Source of the DNA: Parerythrobacter_A sp963799315
GTDB taxonomy: Bacteria; Pseudomonadota; Alphaproteobacteria; Sphingomonadales; Sphingomonadaceae
Reading direction: 5' to 3'
Assembly: GCA_963799315.1 (NCBI GenBank)
Contig: CAWCWP010000001.1
Coordinates: 1-64,000, forward strand
DNA: 64,000 nucleotides
Positions 24,883-32,855 of this stretch are shown here, one piece after another. A program made the translations under genes and the position numbers. Each line of letters begins with the position of its first letter. Within the stretch, counting starts at the first letter, position 1. Below the pieces are notes generated by a model. It worked only from the letters and a program-made list of their open reading frames with translations. It did not search any database and was not told where the DNA came from.

Positions 24883-24975
24883 TGCGTTATGGCGAGCGAA
24901 GCGCGGCAATCCAGGGCATCTGAGCGATACGCTATGGATTGCCGCCTCGCTTCGCTCCTCGCAACGACGGCACTT
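24883..24975. repeat. Dispersed palindromic repeat, GGCAATCCAGG family
   Basis: Two arms in inverted orientation, GCGAGCGAAGCG.CGGCAATCCA on the left and TGGATTGCCGCCTCGCTTCGC on the right, fold into a long stem with a ~25-nt loop. A half copy of the same family (GTCATTGCGAGCGTAGCG then TGGCAATCCAGG) is present at 53330-53360. It lies between two genes of one operon, directly after a stop codon, as such elements usually do. Confidence 0.82.
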
Positions 24976-24992
24976 TTTCAGGAGCAAGACAC

Positions 24993-25802
24993 ATGATGAA
25001 ACTGACGGACCTGTTCGGCCTCGAAGGCAGGATAGCACTGGTGACGGGCGGATCGCGCGGCATCGGCAAGATGATCGTGGAGGGCTTGCTGGAGGCTGGC
25101 TGCGCCAAGGTTTACATCGTCGCCCGCAAGAAGGAGCAGGTGGACGAAACCGCCGCCGAGCTTGGCGACAAAGTCATCGGCCTGACTGGCGATCTGTCGC
25201 AGATGGACGGCATCCAGCGGCTGGCGGACGATCTGGCTGACCGCGAGGAAAAGCTGGACCTGCTGGTCAACAATGCCGGCGCGGCATGGGGCGAACCGTT
25301 CGAGACGTTCACCGAAGCGGGCTGGGACCGCACGATGGACCTGAACGTCAAGACGCCGTTCTTCCTGACCCAGAAGTTGCTGCCGCTGTTGAAGGCCGCT
25401 GCGACCAAGGATCGGCCCGCCAAGGTGCTGATGATCGCCAGCATCGACGGGATGAAGACCAACCCGTGGCCGACTTATCCCTATCAGGCATCTAAAGCAG
25501 GTCTCATCCACCTGACGCGGCGGATGGCGGCGGAGTTGGTCGGGCACAATATCGTGGTCAACGGCATCGGCCCCGGCGCCTTCCCCAGCGCGATGAACCG
25601 CGCCGCCCGCGACAATGCCGACATGGTCGAAAAGGGCATCCCCAGCCGCCGCATCGGCGTGACCGAGGACATGGCGGCAGGCGCGATCTACCTCCTCAGC
25701 CGCGCGGGCGACTATGTCGTCGGCACTACCATCCCGATCGACGGTGGCGTGGTGAACGCCAATGTCGGCGCAGGCAATTTCGTCGATCCCGGCGGAGACT
25801 GA
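24993..25802 (+). CDS. Short-chain dehydrogenase/reductase (SDR)
   Basis: A 269-residue classical SDR: NAD(P) loop VTGGSRGIGKM at ~16-26, NNAGAAWG at ~93, a catalytic Ser in IASIDGMK (~150) and YPYQASKAG (Tyr and Lys of YxxxK) at ~165, with a C-terminal IPIDGGVVNANVG. It begins at ATG 24993 behind CAGGAG; a longer frame starting within the palindrome was rejected. It is the fourth gene of the acyl-CoA dehydrogenase unit and could act as hydroxyacyl-CoA or alcohol dehydrogenase there; the substrate is not readable. Confidence 0.88.
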   Translation: MMKLTDLFGLEGRIALVTGGSRGIGKMIVEGLLEAGCAKVYIVARKKEQVDETAAELGDKVIGLTGDLSQMDGIQRLADDLADREEKLDLLVNNAGAAWGEPFETFTEAGWDRTMDLNVKTPFFLTQKLLPLLKAAATKDRPAKVLMIASIDGMKTNPWPTYPYQASKAGLIHLTRRMAAELVGHNIVVNGIGPGAFPSAMNRAARDNADMVEKGIPSRRIGVTEDMAAGAIYLLSRAGDYVVGTTIPIDGGVVNANVGAGNFVDPGGD

Positions 25803-26072
25803 CCGGGTCGTTTTCAAGCTGGAAGTTTAGGGAAGTTTAGGCTTGGACCGGGTTTTTGTCCGTTCGCCGATGGCGGCGCGGCACGTTGACGAAATACATA
25901 CAGAGCGCTGCTTTTTAAGCGCGCCCTGTCGGTTCAATAAAACACGCGAAAGCCCCGCCATCTGGCGGGGCTTTTTCGTTGCGGCATATTCGGTTTTGAA
26001 AGAGCGTTGCGAGTATGGCAGGCGTCGGTTGTGTAGGAAAATGGTTTAGCCAGCAGCGGTAATCGCGTGAAC
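25803..26072. other. Intergenic stretch holding one terminator
   Basis: About 270 bases with two short direct repeats (GGAAGTTTAG repeated in tandem at ~25825-25841) and the hairpin described separately. No credible ORF. The tandem GGAAGTTTAG pair may be a duplication or a regulatory half-site pair; I cannot assign it. Confidence 0.4.
25949..25976 (+). terminator. Strong rho-independent terminator
   Basis: Stem AAAGCCCCGCC / GGCGGGGCTTT with loop ATCT, followed by TTTT. It is the textbook intrinsic terminator form. It lies ~150 nt downstream of the SDR stop and ~100 nt before the convergent esterase stop, and its A-run makes it usable on both strands. Confidence 0.9.
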
Positions 26073-26963
26073 TCATGGTCGGCGCGAAACGTCTTTTGCA
26101 AATGTCGCGGTGTCGTCCAGCACAGGTGCCTTTCCGCGAAACGGGCGGGACAGGGCGGTCAGGATTTCGATGTGTCCGAGTTCGGGATAAATCTTCACCT
26201 CCGCATCTGCCCCCGTTTGCACCAGCCGGTCGCGCAAGGTCTCGCTGTTGCGGGTATAGACGGTCGTATCCTTTGCACCGTGCAGGAGCAGGACCGGCGG
26301 ATCGTCCGGCGTCGCGAACGCGATCGGCTGGGTGGTCTCCGGCTTTTCCGCATTCCCGAACGCCGCGCGGGTGACGTCGCCATCCAGCGGCAGGAAATCG
26401 TATGGGCCGGCAAGCCCGACAAACCCCTTCACGTTCCGCCGCGCACTTCCCAGCCACCGCTCGTCGAGCGTGAGCATGGCCGCATTGTAAGCCCCCGCCG
26501 AGTGGCCGACGAGCACGATGCGCGAGGGGTCGCCACCATAGGCGGCGGCATTGTCGATTACCCACCGTACCGCCGCGGCGTTGTCTTCCAGAAACGACGG
26601 GTAGCGGACTTCGGGAACCAGCCGGTAATTCGGAACCGCGACCAGAAACCCGCGCGAGGCAAGCGCCCGGCCGACAAAGGAATAGCCATCCTTGTTCCCG
26701 TCCTGCCACGAGCCACCGTGGATGAAGACAATGACCGGAAGGTCGAGGTTCGCCGCATCGGCGTCCGTTCCATCAGGCCGGTACAGGTCCAGCTTTTGCC
26801 GGACCAGCGGACCGAAGGAGGCATCCTTTACAATTTGCTGCGTCCCGCCATCCTTGGGGATGAGAGAATTGAAAGCACCGAGCGGCGAGCAGCCACCGAG
26901 CGCCAGAGCGAACAGGGCGAGGACGGCTGCGGGCGAGCTACGAATAAGGGAAAAAGCAGTCAT
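26073..26963 (-). CDS. Alpha/beta hydrolase lipoprotein (carboxylesterase, BD-FAE/HSL-like)
   Basis: A 296-residue protein with a lipoprotein signal (lipobox LGGC, Cys ~25). The alpha/beta-hydrolase core shows the oxyanion motif FIHGGSWQDGNKD (~80), the nucleophile elbow LVGHSAGAYNA (~157), the acid in LLLHGAKDTTV (~232) and the catalytic His in ELGHIEIL (~270). The HGGSW version of the HGG motif is typical of the BD-FAE / kynurenine-formamidase-like esterases. Expected location is the outer or inner membrane, periplasmic face. It is monocistronic; the substrate is unknown. Confidence 0.87.
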   Translation of the reverse strand: MTAFSLIRSSPAAVLALFALALGGCSPLGAFNSLIPKDGGTQQIVKDASFGPLVRQKLDLYRPDGTDADAANLDLPVIVFIHGGSWQDGNKDGYSFVGRALASRGFLVAVPNYRLVPEVRYPSFLEDNAAAVRWVIDNAAAYGGDPSRIVLVGHSAGAYNAAMLTLDERWLGSARRNVKGFVGLAGPYDFLPLDGDVTRAAFGNAEKPETTQPIAFATPDDPPVLLLHGAKDTTVYTRNSETLRDRLVQTGADAEVKIYPELGHIEILTALSRPFRGKAPVLDDTATFAKDVSRRP

Positions 26964-27236
26964 CGCGCTCCGAACCGGAAAAGGGAAATGGGTTAGGTTT
27001 TTCTTTGCATCGCTGGAGAGATTTGTCCAATCTCCTTCGATTAGCCTGGATAGTTGCCAGTCTGTATTTAACGAGTGCCAGCTGATTGCCGATTTGCGGA
27101 ACTTGGGTGTTTTGCGAGAGGTGGCTTTTAGAACGCAGCTTGTCGAAGCGGCGTATTCATCTGTGGATGACGTGTCTTTTACGCAAGGTCATTAATTTAA
27201 AAGGCCAAGCGCCTTCGGTCAGCAGTCGCGTATCGA
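26964..27236. other. Lower-GC intergenic stretch
   Basis: About 270 bases, noticeably richer in A+T than its surroundings. No ORF, hairpin or known repeat is convincing. It borders a TetR/thioesterase pair of similar composition and may be one edge of an acquired segment. Confidence 0.35.
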
Positions 27237-27806
27237 TTATTTGGCCAAATGCTTGTCGAGCATCGCGATCACGAAGCCACTAAGGGCTTTCTCGTCACGC
27301 GGCATTAATGCCCCGCTGGCTTGCAGACTGATGGCGCCATGTAACAACACCCAAAGCTTTTTGATCTCGAAATCGGTAGTATGCTCACCAAGCACGCAGC
27401 GAATGGCCGAAAGGATTACCTGAAGCGATTGCCGCAAGCTTCCGTCAGGACCAAAAGCATCGTTCTGACGTGACATCATGACTTCATACAAGCCGCTTTT
27501 ATGCACGGCGAAGGCGATGTAACGCTCGACGACACCAGCCAAGTTCGACGCTTCCTGCAAGTTGGCTGCAAGATTAGCGAACCCGTCAGCCGCCAAGGCT
27601 ATCAGTAATGCGTCCTTGTCCGCGAAATGGCGGTACAATGCAGCGTGATTGACGCCGAGCACCTTTGCCATTGAGCGAAGTGAACCCAGTTCGCCGTTAT
27701 CCATCAGACTGCGATGGGCCTCGGCCAATGCGCTTTCACGCAGGTTCCCATGGCGATACGTCGCGCGGGTGCCACCGCTGTCTATCTGCGTTTCCTTACG
27801 TTCCAC
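27237..27806 (-). CDS. TetR/AcrR family transcriptional regulator
   Basis: A 189-residue regulator. The N-terminal HTH (RESALAEAHRSLMDNGELG, then SLRSMAKVLGVNHAALYRHFADKDALLIAL, residues ~25-70) is the canonical TetR DNA-binding domain with the YRHFxxKxAL hallmark. The C-terminal ligand domain is helical with no specific match, though VMMSRQNDAFG and LWVLLHGAISL resemble the TetR_C_33-like type. It overlaps the start of its neighbour, the hotdog thioesterase, by 25 nt at the 3' end of that gene; both are read in the same direction, so the regulator is second in a two-gene unit and likely autoregulates it. Base composition is lower in GC than the window average. Confidence 0.9.
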   Translation of the reverse strand: MERKETQIDSGGTRATYRHGNLRESALAEAHRSLMDNGELGSLRSMAKVLGVNHAALYRHFADKDALLIALAADGFANLAANLQEASNLAGVVERYIAFAVHKSGLYEVMMSRQNDAFGPDGSLRQSLQVILSAIRCVLGEHTTDFEIKKLWVLLHGAISLQASGALMPRDEKALSGFVIAMLDKHLAK

Positions 27807-28225
27807 AACACCACCATTTCGCCGATCGTTTCACCATCAGCGTTGTGCAGCAGCACGTCTACTTTGAACTTTGCTACACCGTCCTTTTCGAGAGCAGCGA
27901 GCAATTCTTGTCCAGGGGTACTGGTCTTGGCCAATGCGGTGATATCGCCTTTGGCGACTTTAAAGTATTTGATCTCGGCACCGCTCGCGAGAGGCAGTAC
28001 ATTCAGAATGACCGATGCAAACGCGCCTGACATAGCGGCCCCGGACGCTGCCTCCCCAACAGTAAACAATCCGCCTGCGTGCTGTGAGCCAATATGGTTC
28101 AGACTGTTTGGTGTCTCTTTGAACACCGCCGTGCCTGCTCCGTCAGCGACCTCTGTTACCTCGATTCCATTGTGGCTCACAAAGGGAAGAGCCGCGTTCA
28201 ATTGAGTTTTGATCATGTCGTACAT
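27782..28225 (-). CDS. DUF4442/PaaI-like hotdog-fold protein
   Basis: A 147-residue hotdog-fold protein: FKETPNSLNHIGSQHAGGLFTVGEAASGAAM (~35-66) is the central helix region with the HxxxL..GE.AxG pattern of DUF4442 thioesterase-like proteins, and ALEKDGVAKFKVDVLLHNADGE forms the last strands. Start ATG 28225 is preceded by a strong AAAGGAG. The gene is the first of a pair with the TetR regulator. An acyl-CoA thioesterase or acyl-binding role is inferred from the fold; no experimental match is known to me. Composition is lower in GC, as for the regulator. Confidence 0.75.
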   Translation of the reverse strand: MYDMIKTQLNAALPFVSHNGIEVTEVADGAGTAVFKETPNSLNHIGSQHAGGLFTVGEAASGAAMSGAFASVILNVLPLASGAEIKYFKVAKGDITALAKTSTPGQELLAALEKDGVAKFKVDVLLHNADGETIGEMVVLWNVRKRR

Positions 28226-28405
28226 TGTCGTCTCCTTTCTCAGGAGCCCTACAATATGTAACCAGTGGTTACAACTGCTAACGTGCGACGCGGACGTGTC
28301 TGTTTTCGTAGCCACAGAACTAACATCTTAGTGTCAGCAATCGGGGTCGCTTGCGGCTATTCGTCTTTATCGGACGCACTTGTCGCAGATGTCGGGGTAG
28401 AAGTG

Positions 28406-28654
28406 GTTTCTCGCAGAAACGCAGAGGAAAGAGAGGCGCTGAGGGTCTATTTTTTCGCGCGTAGCGCTTTTGTCCTGTTTGTTCACACGAAACGAAAACA
28501 CGAAGATACGAAGACACGAAGGTGCTGTACTGAGGATCCGGCCTCGTGCAACATCTTCGTGACTTCGTGTGAAACATGAAATTGCCTGCGGCGCTTCACC
28601 GTTTCGCTTTATCTTCTCAGTGTCTCTCTTTCCTCTGCGGCCTCTGCGAGAAAC
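28406..28654. repeat. Nested imperfect inverted repeats (GCAGAGGAAAGAGAG family)
   Basis: The outer arms (28406-28444 and 28613-28654) pair over ~40 nt with some mismatches: GTTTCTCGCAGA then GCAGAGGAAAGAGAG on the left, and CTCTCTTTCCTCTGC then TCTGCGAGAAAC on the right. Between them lies a second imperfect pair built from CACGAAG units (28480-28522 and 28551-28574). The whole 450-bp gap between the thioesterase and gmk holds no credible gene. A related element occurs at 53372-53566. Confidence 0.72.
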
Positions 28655-28678
28655 AAAATTGTCAGCAGATACTCGCAA

Positions 28679-29278
28679 CTACCCCATCAATTCTCGCACA
28701 AACGGTATCAACCCAGTCTGCCGCTGCCGCTTCATCCGTTCCGCCGCCAGTATCCGCGCGACCTTGGCGAAGCATGTGTCCACATCGTCGTTGATGACCA
28801 CATAGTCATAGGCGTCCCAGTGGCTGATTTCGCTGCGGGCGCGTTCCATGCGGGCGTCTATTATGTCGCTGGCGTCCTGCGCGCGGGACTCCAGGCGGCG
28901 GCGCAGTTCCTCTATGCTGGGGGGCAGGATGAAGACGCGAACCACGTCCTGCTGGTCCTTTTGATACAGCTGCTGCGTTCCCTGCCAGTCGATGTCGAAC
29001 AGGAAATCCTGCCCGTCTTTCAGCGCGTTGCGGATGCGGCCCTTGGGCGTGCCGTAGCGATAGTCGAACACCGGCGCGTATTCGTAGAAATCGTCCTCCT
29101 CCACCATCGCATCGAACTCGGCATCGGAGACGAAGTGGTAATGCACTCCGTCCACCTCGCCGGGGCGGGGCGGGCGTGTGGTGACCGAGACGGACAGCTT
29201 GATCCGCTCGTCCCCATCCAGCAACATGCGCGAAATGGTGGTCTTGCCCGCGCCGGAGGGGGAGGACAGGATAAACAT
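28679..29278 (-). CDS. gmk: Guanylate kinase
   Basis: A 199-residue enzyme phosphorylating GMP to GDP with ATP. The P-loop SSPSGAGKTTI begins at residue ~5. GMP-binding residues are in SVSVTTRPPRPGEVDGVHY, and YEYAPVFDYRYGTPKG, DIDWQGTQQL and the lid ESRAQDASDIIDARM are all present. Usual family members have ~10-18 residues before the P-loop strand; here the in-frame upstream region has no ATG. An ATG at 29330 in another frame plus one surplus C in a C5 run would give such an extension, so the true start may be 29330 with a further frameshift. Function is certain. Confidence 0.94.
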   Translation of the reverse strand: MFILSSPSGAGKTTISRMLLDGDERIKLSVSVTTRPPRPGEVDGVHYHFVSDAEFDAMVEEDDFYEYAPVFDYRYGTPKGRIRNALKDGQDFLFDIDWQGTQQLYQKDQQDVVRVFILPPSIEELRRRLESRAQDASDIIDARMERARSEISHWDAYDYVVINDDVDTCFAKVARILAAERMKRQRQTGLIPFVRELMG

Positions 29279-29423
29279 CAGCCCGCGCCGGTGGAGTTCT
29301 GGTGTGAGCGGGGGTGGGGCTGGGGGTCATGCGCGTTCCATGCCAGCAAGCGGGGGCGGATATCAACTATGTGGCCACACTGGGCGGCCCTGCACGGGTG
29401 GCCCTGCACGGGACGGTCCTGCG

Positions 29424-29786
29424 CTAGTCCTCGATCCGCTCGGCCAGCGCGTCATCGCCCGCCTTCTTGGCCGCGCGATAGGACTGGCTGCGGTCGAACA
29501 GCGTCTTCACCAGCATCCCGCCGCCGACCACCAGCGCGCCGGGCAGCGACTTGGTGGCGACCTTTGCCACGACGAACGACGTCGCGGTTTTCGCCAGCGA
29601 CCGATTGTGCACGATCTCTTTCGCGGTCTGCTTGTCGTAGCGGTCCTTGAGCATCCGGCGCTGCACGATCTCTTTGACCGCATAGGAACCGGTGCGCATC
29701 AGGATATCGGCGAACAGCAGGTTGGCCGCCGGATTGTCGGACGGTCCGGCGACATTGCCCTTTTTGGTTCGCCTCATCCGCGCCAT
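29424..29786 (-). CDS. Conserved hypothetical protein
   Basis: A 120-residue, basic protein. It has a predicted helix-rich core (LLFADILMRTGSYAVKEIVQRRML, TAKEIVHNRSLAKTATSFVVAKVATKSLPGALVVGGGMLVKTLF) with one moderately hydrophobic stretch (SLPGALVVGGGMLV) that may touch a membrane. I recognise no domain. Its start overlaps the stop of sspB by one base, so it is translated with it; similar small genes follow sspB in related genomes as far as I recall, but the function is unknown. Confidence 0.65.
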   Translation of the reverse strand: MARMRRTKKGNVAGPSDNPAANLLFADILMRTGSYAVKEIVQRRMLKDRYDKQTAKEIVHNRSLAKTATSFVVAKVATKSLPGALVVGGGMLVKTLFDRSQSYRAAKKAGDDALAERIED

Positions 29787-30286
29787 TATTTCTTCCGCCC
29801 GAAATCGACGGTCACGACATTGCTGCCGTCTTCGATCGGCTCGGCGTCCACGGCATTGTCTTCGACCGCGTCATTCTCGCCCGTATCGGCATGTTCCGGC
29901 GCCATGTCGGCCACGCTGGCCTGGAATTGCAGGCCGAAATCCACCGCCGGATCGACGAAGCTGGTAATCGCGGCATAGGGCACGGTCAGCTTGGCAGGGA
30001 TCTGGTTGAAGGTCAGGCCGACGCCGAACTCGTCTTCGCCCACTTCCAGATCCCAGAACTTGTTCTGCAACACGATGGTCATTTCATCGGGGAAGCGTTC
30101 GCGCAGCGAGTTGGGGATGTCGACGCCTTCCGCCGCGGTCTTGAACGTGATGTAGAAATGGTGCGCGCCCGGCAATTCGCTGCCGCCGTCCTGTATTTCG
30201 CGCAGCACATTGCCGACCACGGCGCGCAGGGCCTCCTGCACGATATCGTCATAGGGGATCAGGCTGTCGGGCGTCTCGTCGCTCAT
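29786..30286 (-). CDS. sspB: SspB-like ClpXP adaptor
   Basis: A 166-residue protein of the alphaproteobacterial SspB group: SLIPYDDIVQEALRAVVGNVL, LPGAHHFYITFKT, GVDIPNSLRERFPDEMTIVLQN, FWDLEVGEDEFGVGLTFNQIPA, LTVPYAAITSFVDPAVDFGLQF. This is the compact substrate-binding domain that recognises ssrA-tagged and other clients. The last residues (VVTVDFGRKK) form the ClpX-tethering tail after an acidic linker. ATG 30286 gives the standard N-terminus MSDETPD. It precedes the hypothetical gene at 29424-29786 with a one-base overlap. Confidence 0.9.
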   Translation of the reverse strand: MSDETPDSLIPYDDIVQEALRAVVGNVLREIQDGGSELPGAHHFYITFKTAAEGVDIPNSLRERFPDEMTIVLQNKFWDLEVGEDEFGVGLTFNQIPAKLTVPYAAITSFVDPAVDFGLQFQASVADMAPEHADTGENDAVEDNAVDAEPIEDGSNVVTVDFGRKK

Positions 30287-30437
30287 GGCACAGCAGGTGG
30301 CGGCGGGCGGGGGCGGGGTCAAGTGCGCAAATGATGCGTGTGGGCGGATGGCAAGGGTCGCGCGCGACGTTTCTGCGGTTGCCCAACCCGTACGCCACCC
30401 GCTACCGCGCCCCCATGCTTCCGAACATGCCCCGAAC

Positions 30438-31047
30438 ATGCGCACCTCCTCCCCGCGAACAGCCACCATCCGCCGCGACACCGCCGAAACGAAGATCGCG
30501 ATTACCGTCGATCTGGATGGCACCGGGCAATACGACGTCTCGACCGGCATCGGTTTCCTCGACCACATGGTCGAACAGGTCAGCCGCCATTCGCTGATCG
30601 ACATCACCATGCGGATCGACGGCGACCTGCATGTGGACCAGCACCACACCACCGAAGACAGCGCGATTGCACTGGGGCAGGCGTTTGCGCGAGGCGCTGG
30701 GGGAGAAGGCGGGGATCGGGCGTTATGGCCTTGCCTATTCGCCGATGGACGAGACGCTGGCGCGGGTGGCGCTGGATATTTCGGGCCGTCCGTTCCTGGT
30801 GTGGCGCGCGGGCTTCAGCCAGGAAAAGCTGGGCGAATGGGACACCGAGCTGATCGAGCACTGGTTCCATTCGGTCGCACAGGCGGCTGGCCTGACCCTG
30901 CATGTCGAGCTGCTGTATGGTGTGAACAACCACCACATCTGCGAGGCGATCTACAAGGGCTTCGCCCGCGCGCTGCGGCAGGCGGTGGAGCGCGATGCGC
31001 GCAAGGGTGACGCGGTGCCCAGCACCAAGGGCCAGCTTGGTGGGTAG
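30438..31047 (+). CDS. hisB: Imidazoleglycerol-phosphate dehydratase (frameshift near 30686)
   Basis: About 202 residues, monofunctional HisB (step 6 of histidine synthesis). Manganese-binding motifs are GFLDHMVEQVSRHSL (~41), DLHVDQHHTTEDSAIALGQA (~70) and YGVNNHHICEAIYKGFARAL (~160-180), with ALDISGRPF between them. One surplus G in GCGTTTGCGCGAGG (30684-30692) moves the last ~120 codons to another frame; the total length is 3n+1, so one deletion restores a full-length enzyme. The start at ATG 30438 is chosen as the nearest before the conserved RTATIRRDTAETK. First his gene of the operon. Confidence 0.92.
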
Positions 31048-31085
31048 GGAGAGTCTTTGTCGAGTGCGGTTGGGCATCCGCCCTC

Positions 31086-31253
31086 CCTTGCTGTGCCATC
31101 CCGCTCCCCCTCCCGAGTCTTGTTGCGCTCTGGACATCCGTCCTCCGCTTGCTGTGCGTCCCACGCCTCCCGACCACCCACGGCAATATACTTTTGTGGG
31201 TGGTCGGGAGGGGGCGCGGGACGGCACAGCACCGAGCGTGAGCGAGCAAGAGA
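31086..31253. repeat. Long palindromic element, copy A (between hisB and hisH)
   Basis: The centre is an imperfect ~30-bp stem, 31151-31180 with 31197-31230 (GTCCCACGCC.TCCCGACCACCCA / TGGGTGGTCGGGA.GGGGC), and a 16-nt loop. The left flank carries GACATCCGTCCTCCGC and the right flank GGCACAGCACCGAGCG then AGCGAGCAA. Both flanks are shared with copy B at 36221-36395, so this is a mobile or dispersed repeat family. It ends five bases before the hisH ATG. Confidence 0.85.
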
Positions 31254-31257
31254 TCTC

Positions 31258-31860
31258 ATGACACTCGCCCTCATCGACTACGGCGCCGGCAATCTCCACT
31301 CCGTCGAGAACGCGCTGAAAGCCGTCGGCGCGCCCGTGCTGGTGACGGACGATACGGCGCAGATTGCCAAGGCGGACCGCATCGTGCTGCCCGGTGTCGG
31401 CTCCTTCGCTGCCTGCATGCAGGGGCTGTCGGCGCTGCCCGATATGGTGGAAACGATGGAGCGGCGCGTTCTCGAAGACGGCGTGCCGTTTCTCGGTATT
31501 TGTGTGGGGATGCAGCTTATGGCGGAGGAAGGGCTGGAGCAGGGGCGGCATCGCGGGCTGGGCTGGGTGCCGGGCACGGTCGAACCGATGCAGCCTTCGG
31601 AGGGCGTGAAAGTGCCGCATATGGGCTGGAACGCGGTGCAGCCTGTCGACGGGGAAACGCTGGTCGCGGCGGGCGAGGCGTATTTCCTGCACGGCTACGC
31701 CTTTCGCGGGCACGAGGCGGTTTGCGCGACGACCGATCACGGTGGTCCGGTGACGGCGGCGGTGCGGACCGGCACGGCCATCGGCGTGCAGTTCCATCCG
31801 GAGAAAAGCCAAGGGTACGGGCTGGCGTTTTTGGAAAGGTTTCTGGCATGGCGGCCCTGA
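31258..31860 (+). CDS. hisH: Imidazole glycerol phosphate synthase, glutaminase subunit
   Basis: A 200-residue class I glutamine amidotransferase feeding ammonia to HisF. Blocks: LIDYGAGNLHSVENAL at the N-terminus, LPGVGSFAACM (~48), the nucleophile FLGICVGMQLM (Cys ~80), VPHMGWNAV (~122) and the catalytic His/Glu in GVQFHPEKS (~183). Length and order match HisH. It follows the palindromic element and precedes hisA after another palindrome. A good ribosome site is not obvious; GAGCAAGAG lies just ahead of ATG 31258. Confidence 0.95.
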   Translation: MTLALIDYGAGNLHSVENALKAVGAPVLVTDDTAQIAKADRIVLPGVGSFAACMQGLSALPDMVETMERRVLEDGVPFLGICVGMQLMAEEGLEQGRHRGLGWVPGTVEPMQPSEGVKVPHMGWNAVQPVDGETLVAAGEAYFLHGYAFRGHEAVCATTDHGGPVTAAVRTGTAIGVQFHPEKSQGYGLAFLERFLAWRP

Positions 31861-31870
31861 CACAAACACC

Positions 31871-31949
31871 CGATCCCCGGCGCAGGCCGGGGTCTCCTTC
31901 AGCGAAGCACGACCAAGCGGCGGGAGACCCCAGCCTGCGCTGGGGATCG
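31871..31949. repeat. Dispersed palindromic repeat, GATCCCCGGCGCAGG family (between hisH and hisA)
   Basis: Arms 31871-31897 and 31922-31949 pair over ~27 bp with two mismatches (CGATCCCCGGCGCAGGCC / GGCCTGCGC-like partner CAGCCTGCGCTGGGGATCG). The loop is ~24 nt. This CCGGGG/GCGCAGG palindrome is a type seen repeatedly in sphingomonad genomes; only one copy is seen in this window. Confidence 0.8.
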
Positions 31950-31966
31950 CCTACAGAGGAACGTCC

Positions 31967-32695
31967 ATGATCGTCTTTCCCGCAATCGACCTGAAGGCCG
32001 GACAGGTCGTCCGTCTCGCCGAAGGGGATATGGACCGCGCGACCGTCTATGGCGACGATCCCGCCGCGCAGGCCGTGCTGTTCGCCGAGGCAGGCGCGGA
32101 GCATCTGCATGTTGTCGATCTCGACGGCTCGTTCGCAGGCGGCGCGGTCAATCGCGCGGCGGTGGAGACCATCGTCGCGGCGTTTCCCGGCCATGTGCAA
32201 CTGGGCGGCGGCATCCGCACGCCTGCCGATGTGGCGGGCTGGTTCGAGGCGGGCGTGGCGCGCATCGTTATCGGCACCGCCGCGCTGAAAGATCCCGATT
32301 TCGTGAAGGCGATGGCGCGCGAATACGAAGGCGGCATCGTGGTGGCGGTCGATGCGCGCGACGGCATGGTGGCGACCGATGGCTGGGCCGAAGTCTCCGA
32401 CGTGCCGGTGCATGATATGGCGCGCCGGTTCGAGGATGCGGGCGTCGCCGCGCTGCTGTTCACCGATATCGGGCGCGACGGGATGCTGAAGGGCTGCAAT
32501 ATCGACGCGACGCTGGAACTGGCGCACCGCACCGACCTGCCCGTGATCGCAAGTGGCGGGGTGAAGGGGCTGGACGATATCCATATCCTGTCGATGCATG
32601 CGCAGGACGGGATCGAGGGCGTAATTACGGGCCGTGCGCTGTACGACGGGCGACTGGACCTCGCGGCGGCGCTGGCAATGGCGGCGCGGGCGTGA
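31967..32695 (+). CDS. hisA: Phosphoribosylformimino-5-aminoimidazole carboxamide ribotide isomerase
   Basis: A 242-residue (beta/alpha)8 isomerase, step 4 of histidine synthesis. Motifs: FPAIDLKAGQVVRL (catalytic Asp ~7), LHVVDLDGSF, LGGGIRTPADV (~80), VIGTAAL, VVAVDARDGMV (second Asp ~128), TDIGRDGML and VIASGGVKGLDDI (the phosphate sites). It lacks frameshifts. The GAGGAACGT just before ATG 31967 serves as ribosome site. Confidence 0.96.
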   Translation: MIVFPAIDLKAGQVVRLAEGDMDRATVYGDDPAAQAVLFAEAGAEHLHVVDLDGSFAGGAVNRAAVETIVAAFPGHVQLGGGIRTPADVAGWFEAGVARIVIGTAALKDPDFVKAMAREYEGGIVVAVDARDGMVATDGWAEVSDVPVHDMARRFEDAGVAALLFTDIGRDGMLKGCNIDATLELAHRTDLPVIASGGVKGLDDIHILSMHAQDGIEGVITGRALYDGRLDLAAALAMAARA

Positions 32696-32820
32696 TCCTT
32701 CGAGACACGTCTTCGGACTGTCGTCCTTCGTTCCTCAGGACGAACGGATTTCGTGATACAGTTCTCTCCGCCGTTCGTCCTGAGGAAGTGAAGCCGAAGG
32801 CTGAACCGTCTCGAAGGATA
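32695..32820. repeat. Dispersed palindromic repeat, CCTTCGAGAC family (after hisA)
   Basis: Inverted arms ATCCTTCGAGAC.. and ..GTCTCGAAGGAT form the outer stem. A second inner pair is TCCTCAGGACGAACGG with CCGTTCGTCCTGAGGA (16 bp perfect). The element begins at the hisA stop codon and ends 36 bases before the next ORF. It is a REP/BIME-like structure and may protect the upstream mRNA end. Confidence 0.85.
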
Positions 32821-32855
32821 AATACCAACCCCACCCACCGCGCGGTGCGCGTCAC

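Noticed and set aside
30684..30692. Programmed +1 frameshifting at hisB and similar sites
   Set aside because: No slippery heptamer, stop-codon context or stimulatory structure recurs, and the lesions hit many unrelated genes, including compensating deletions in hemF.
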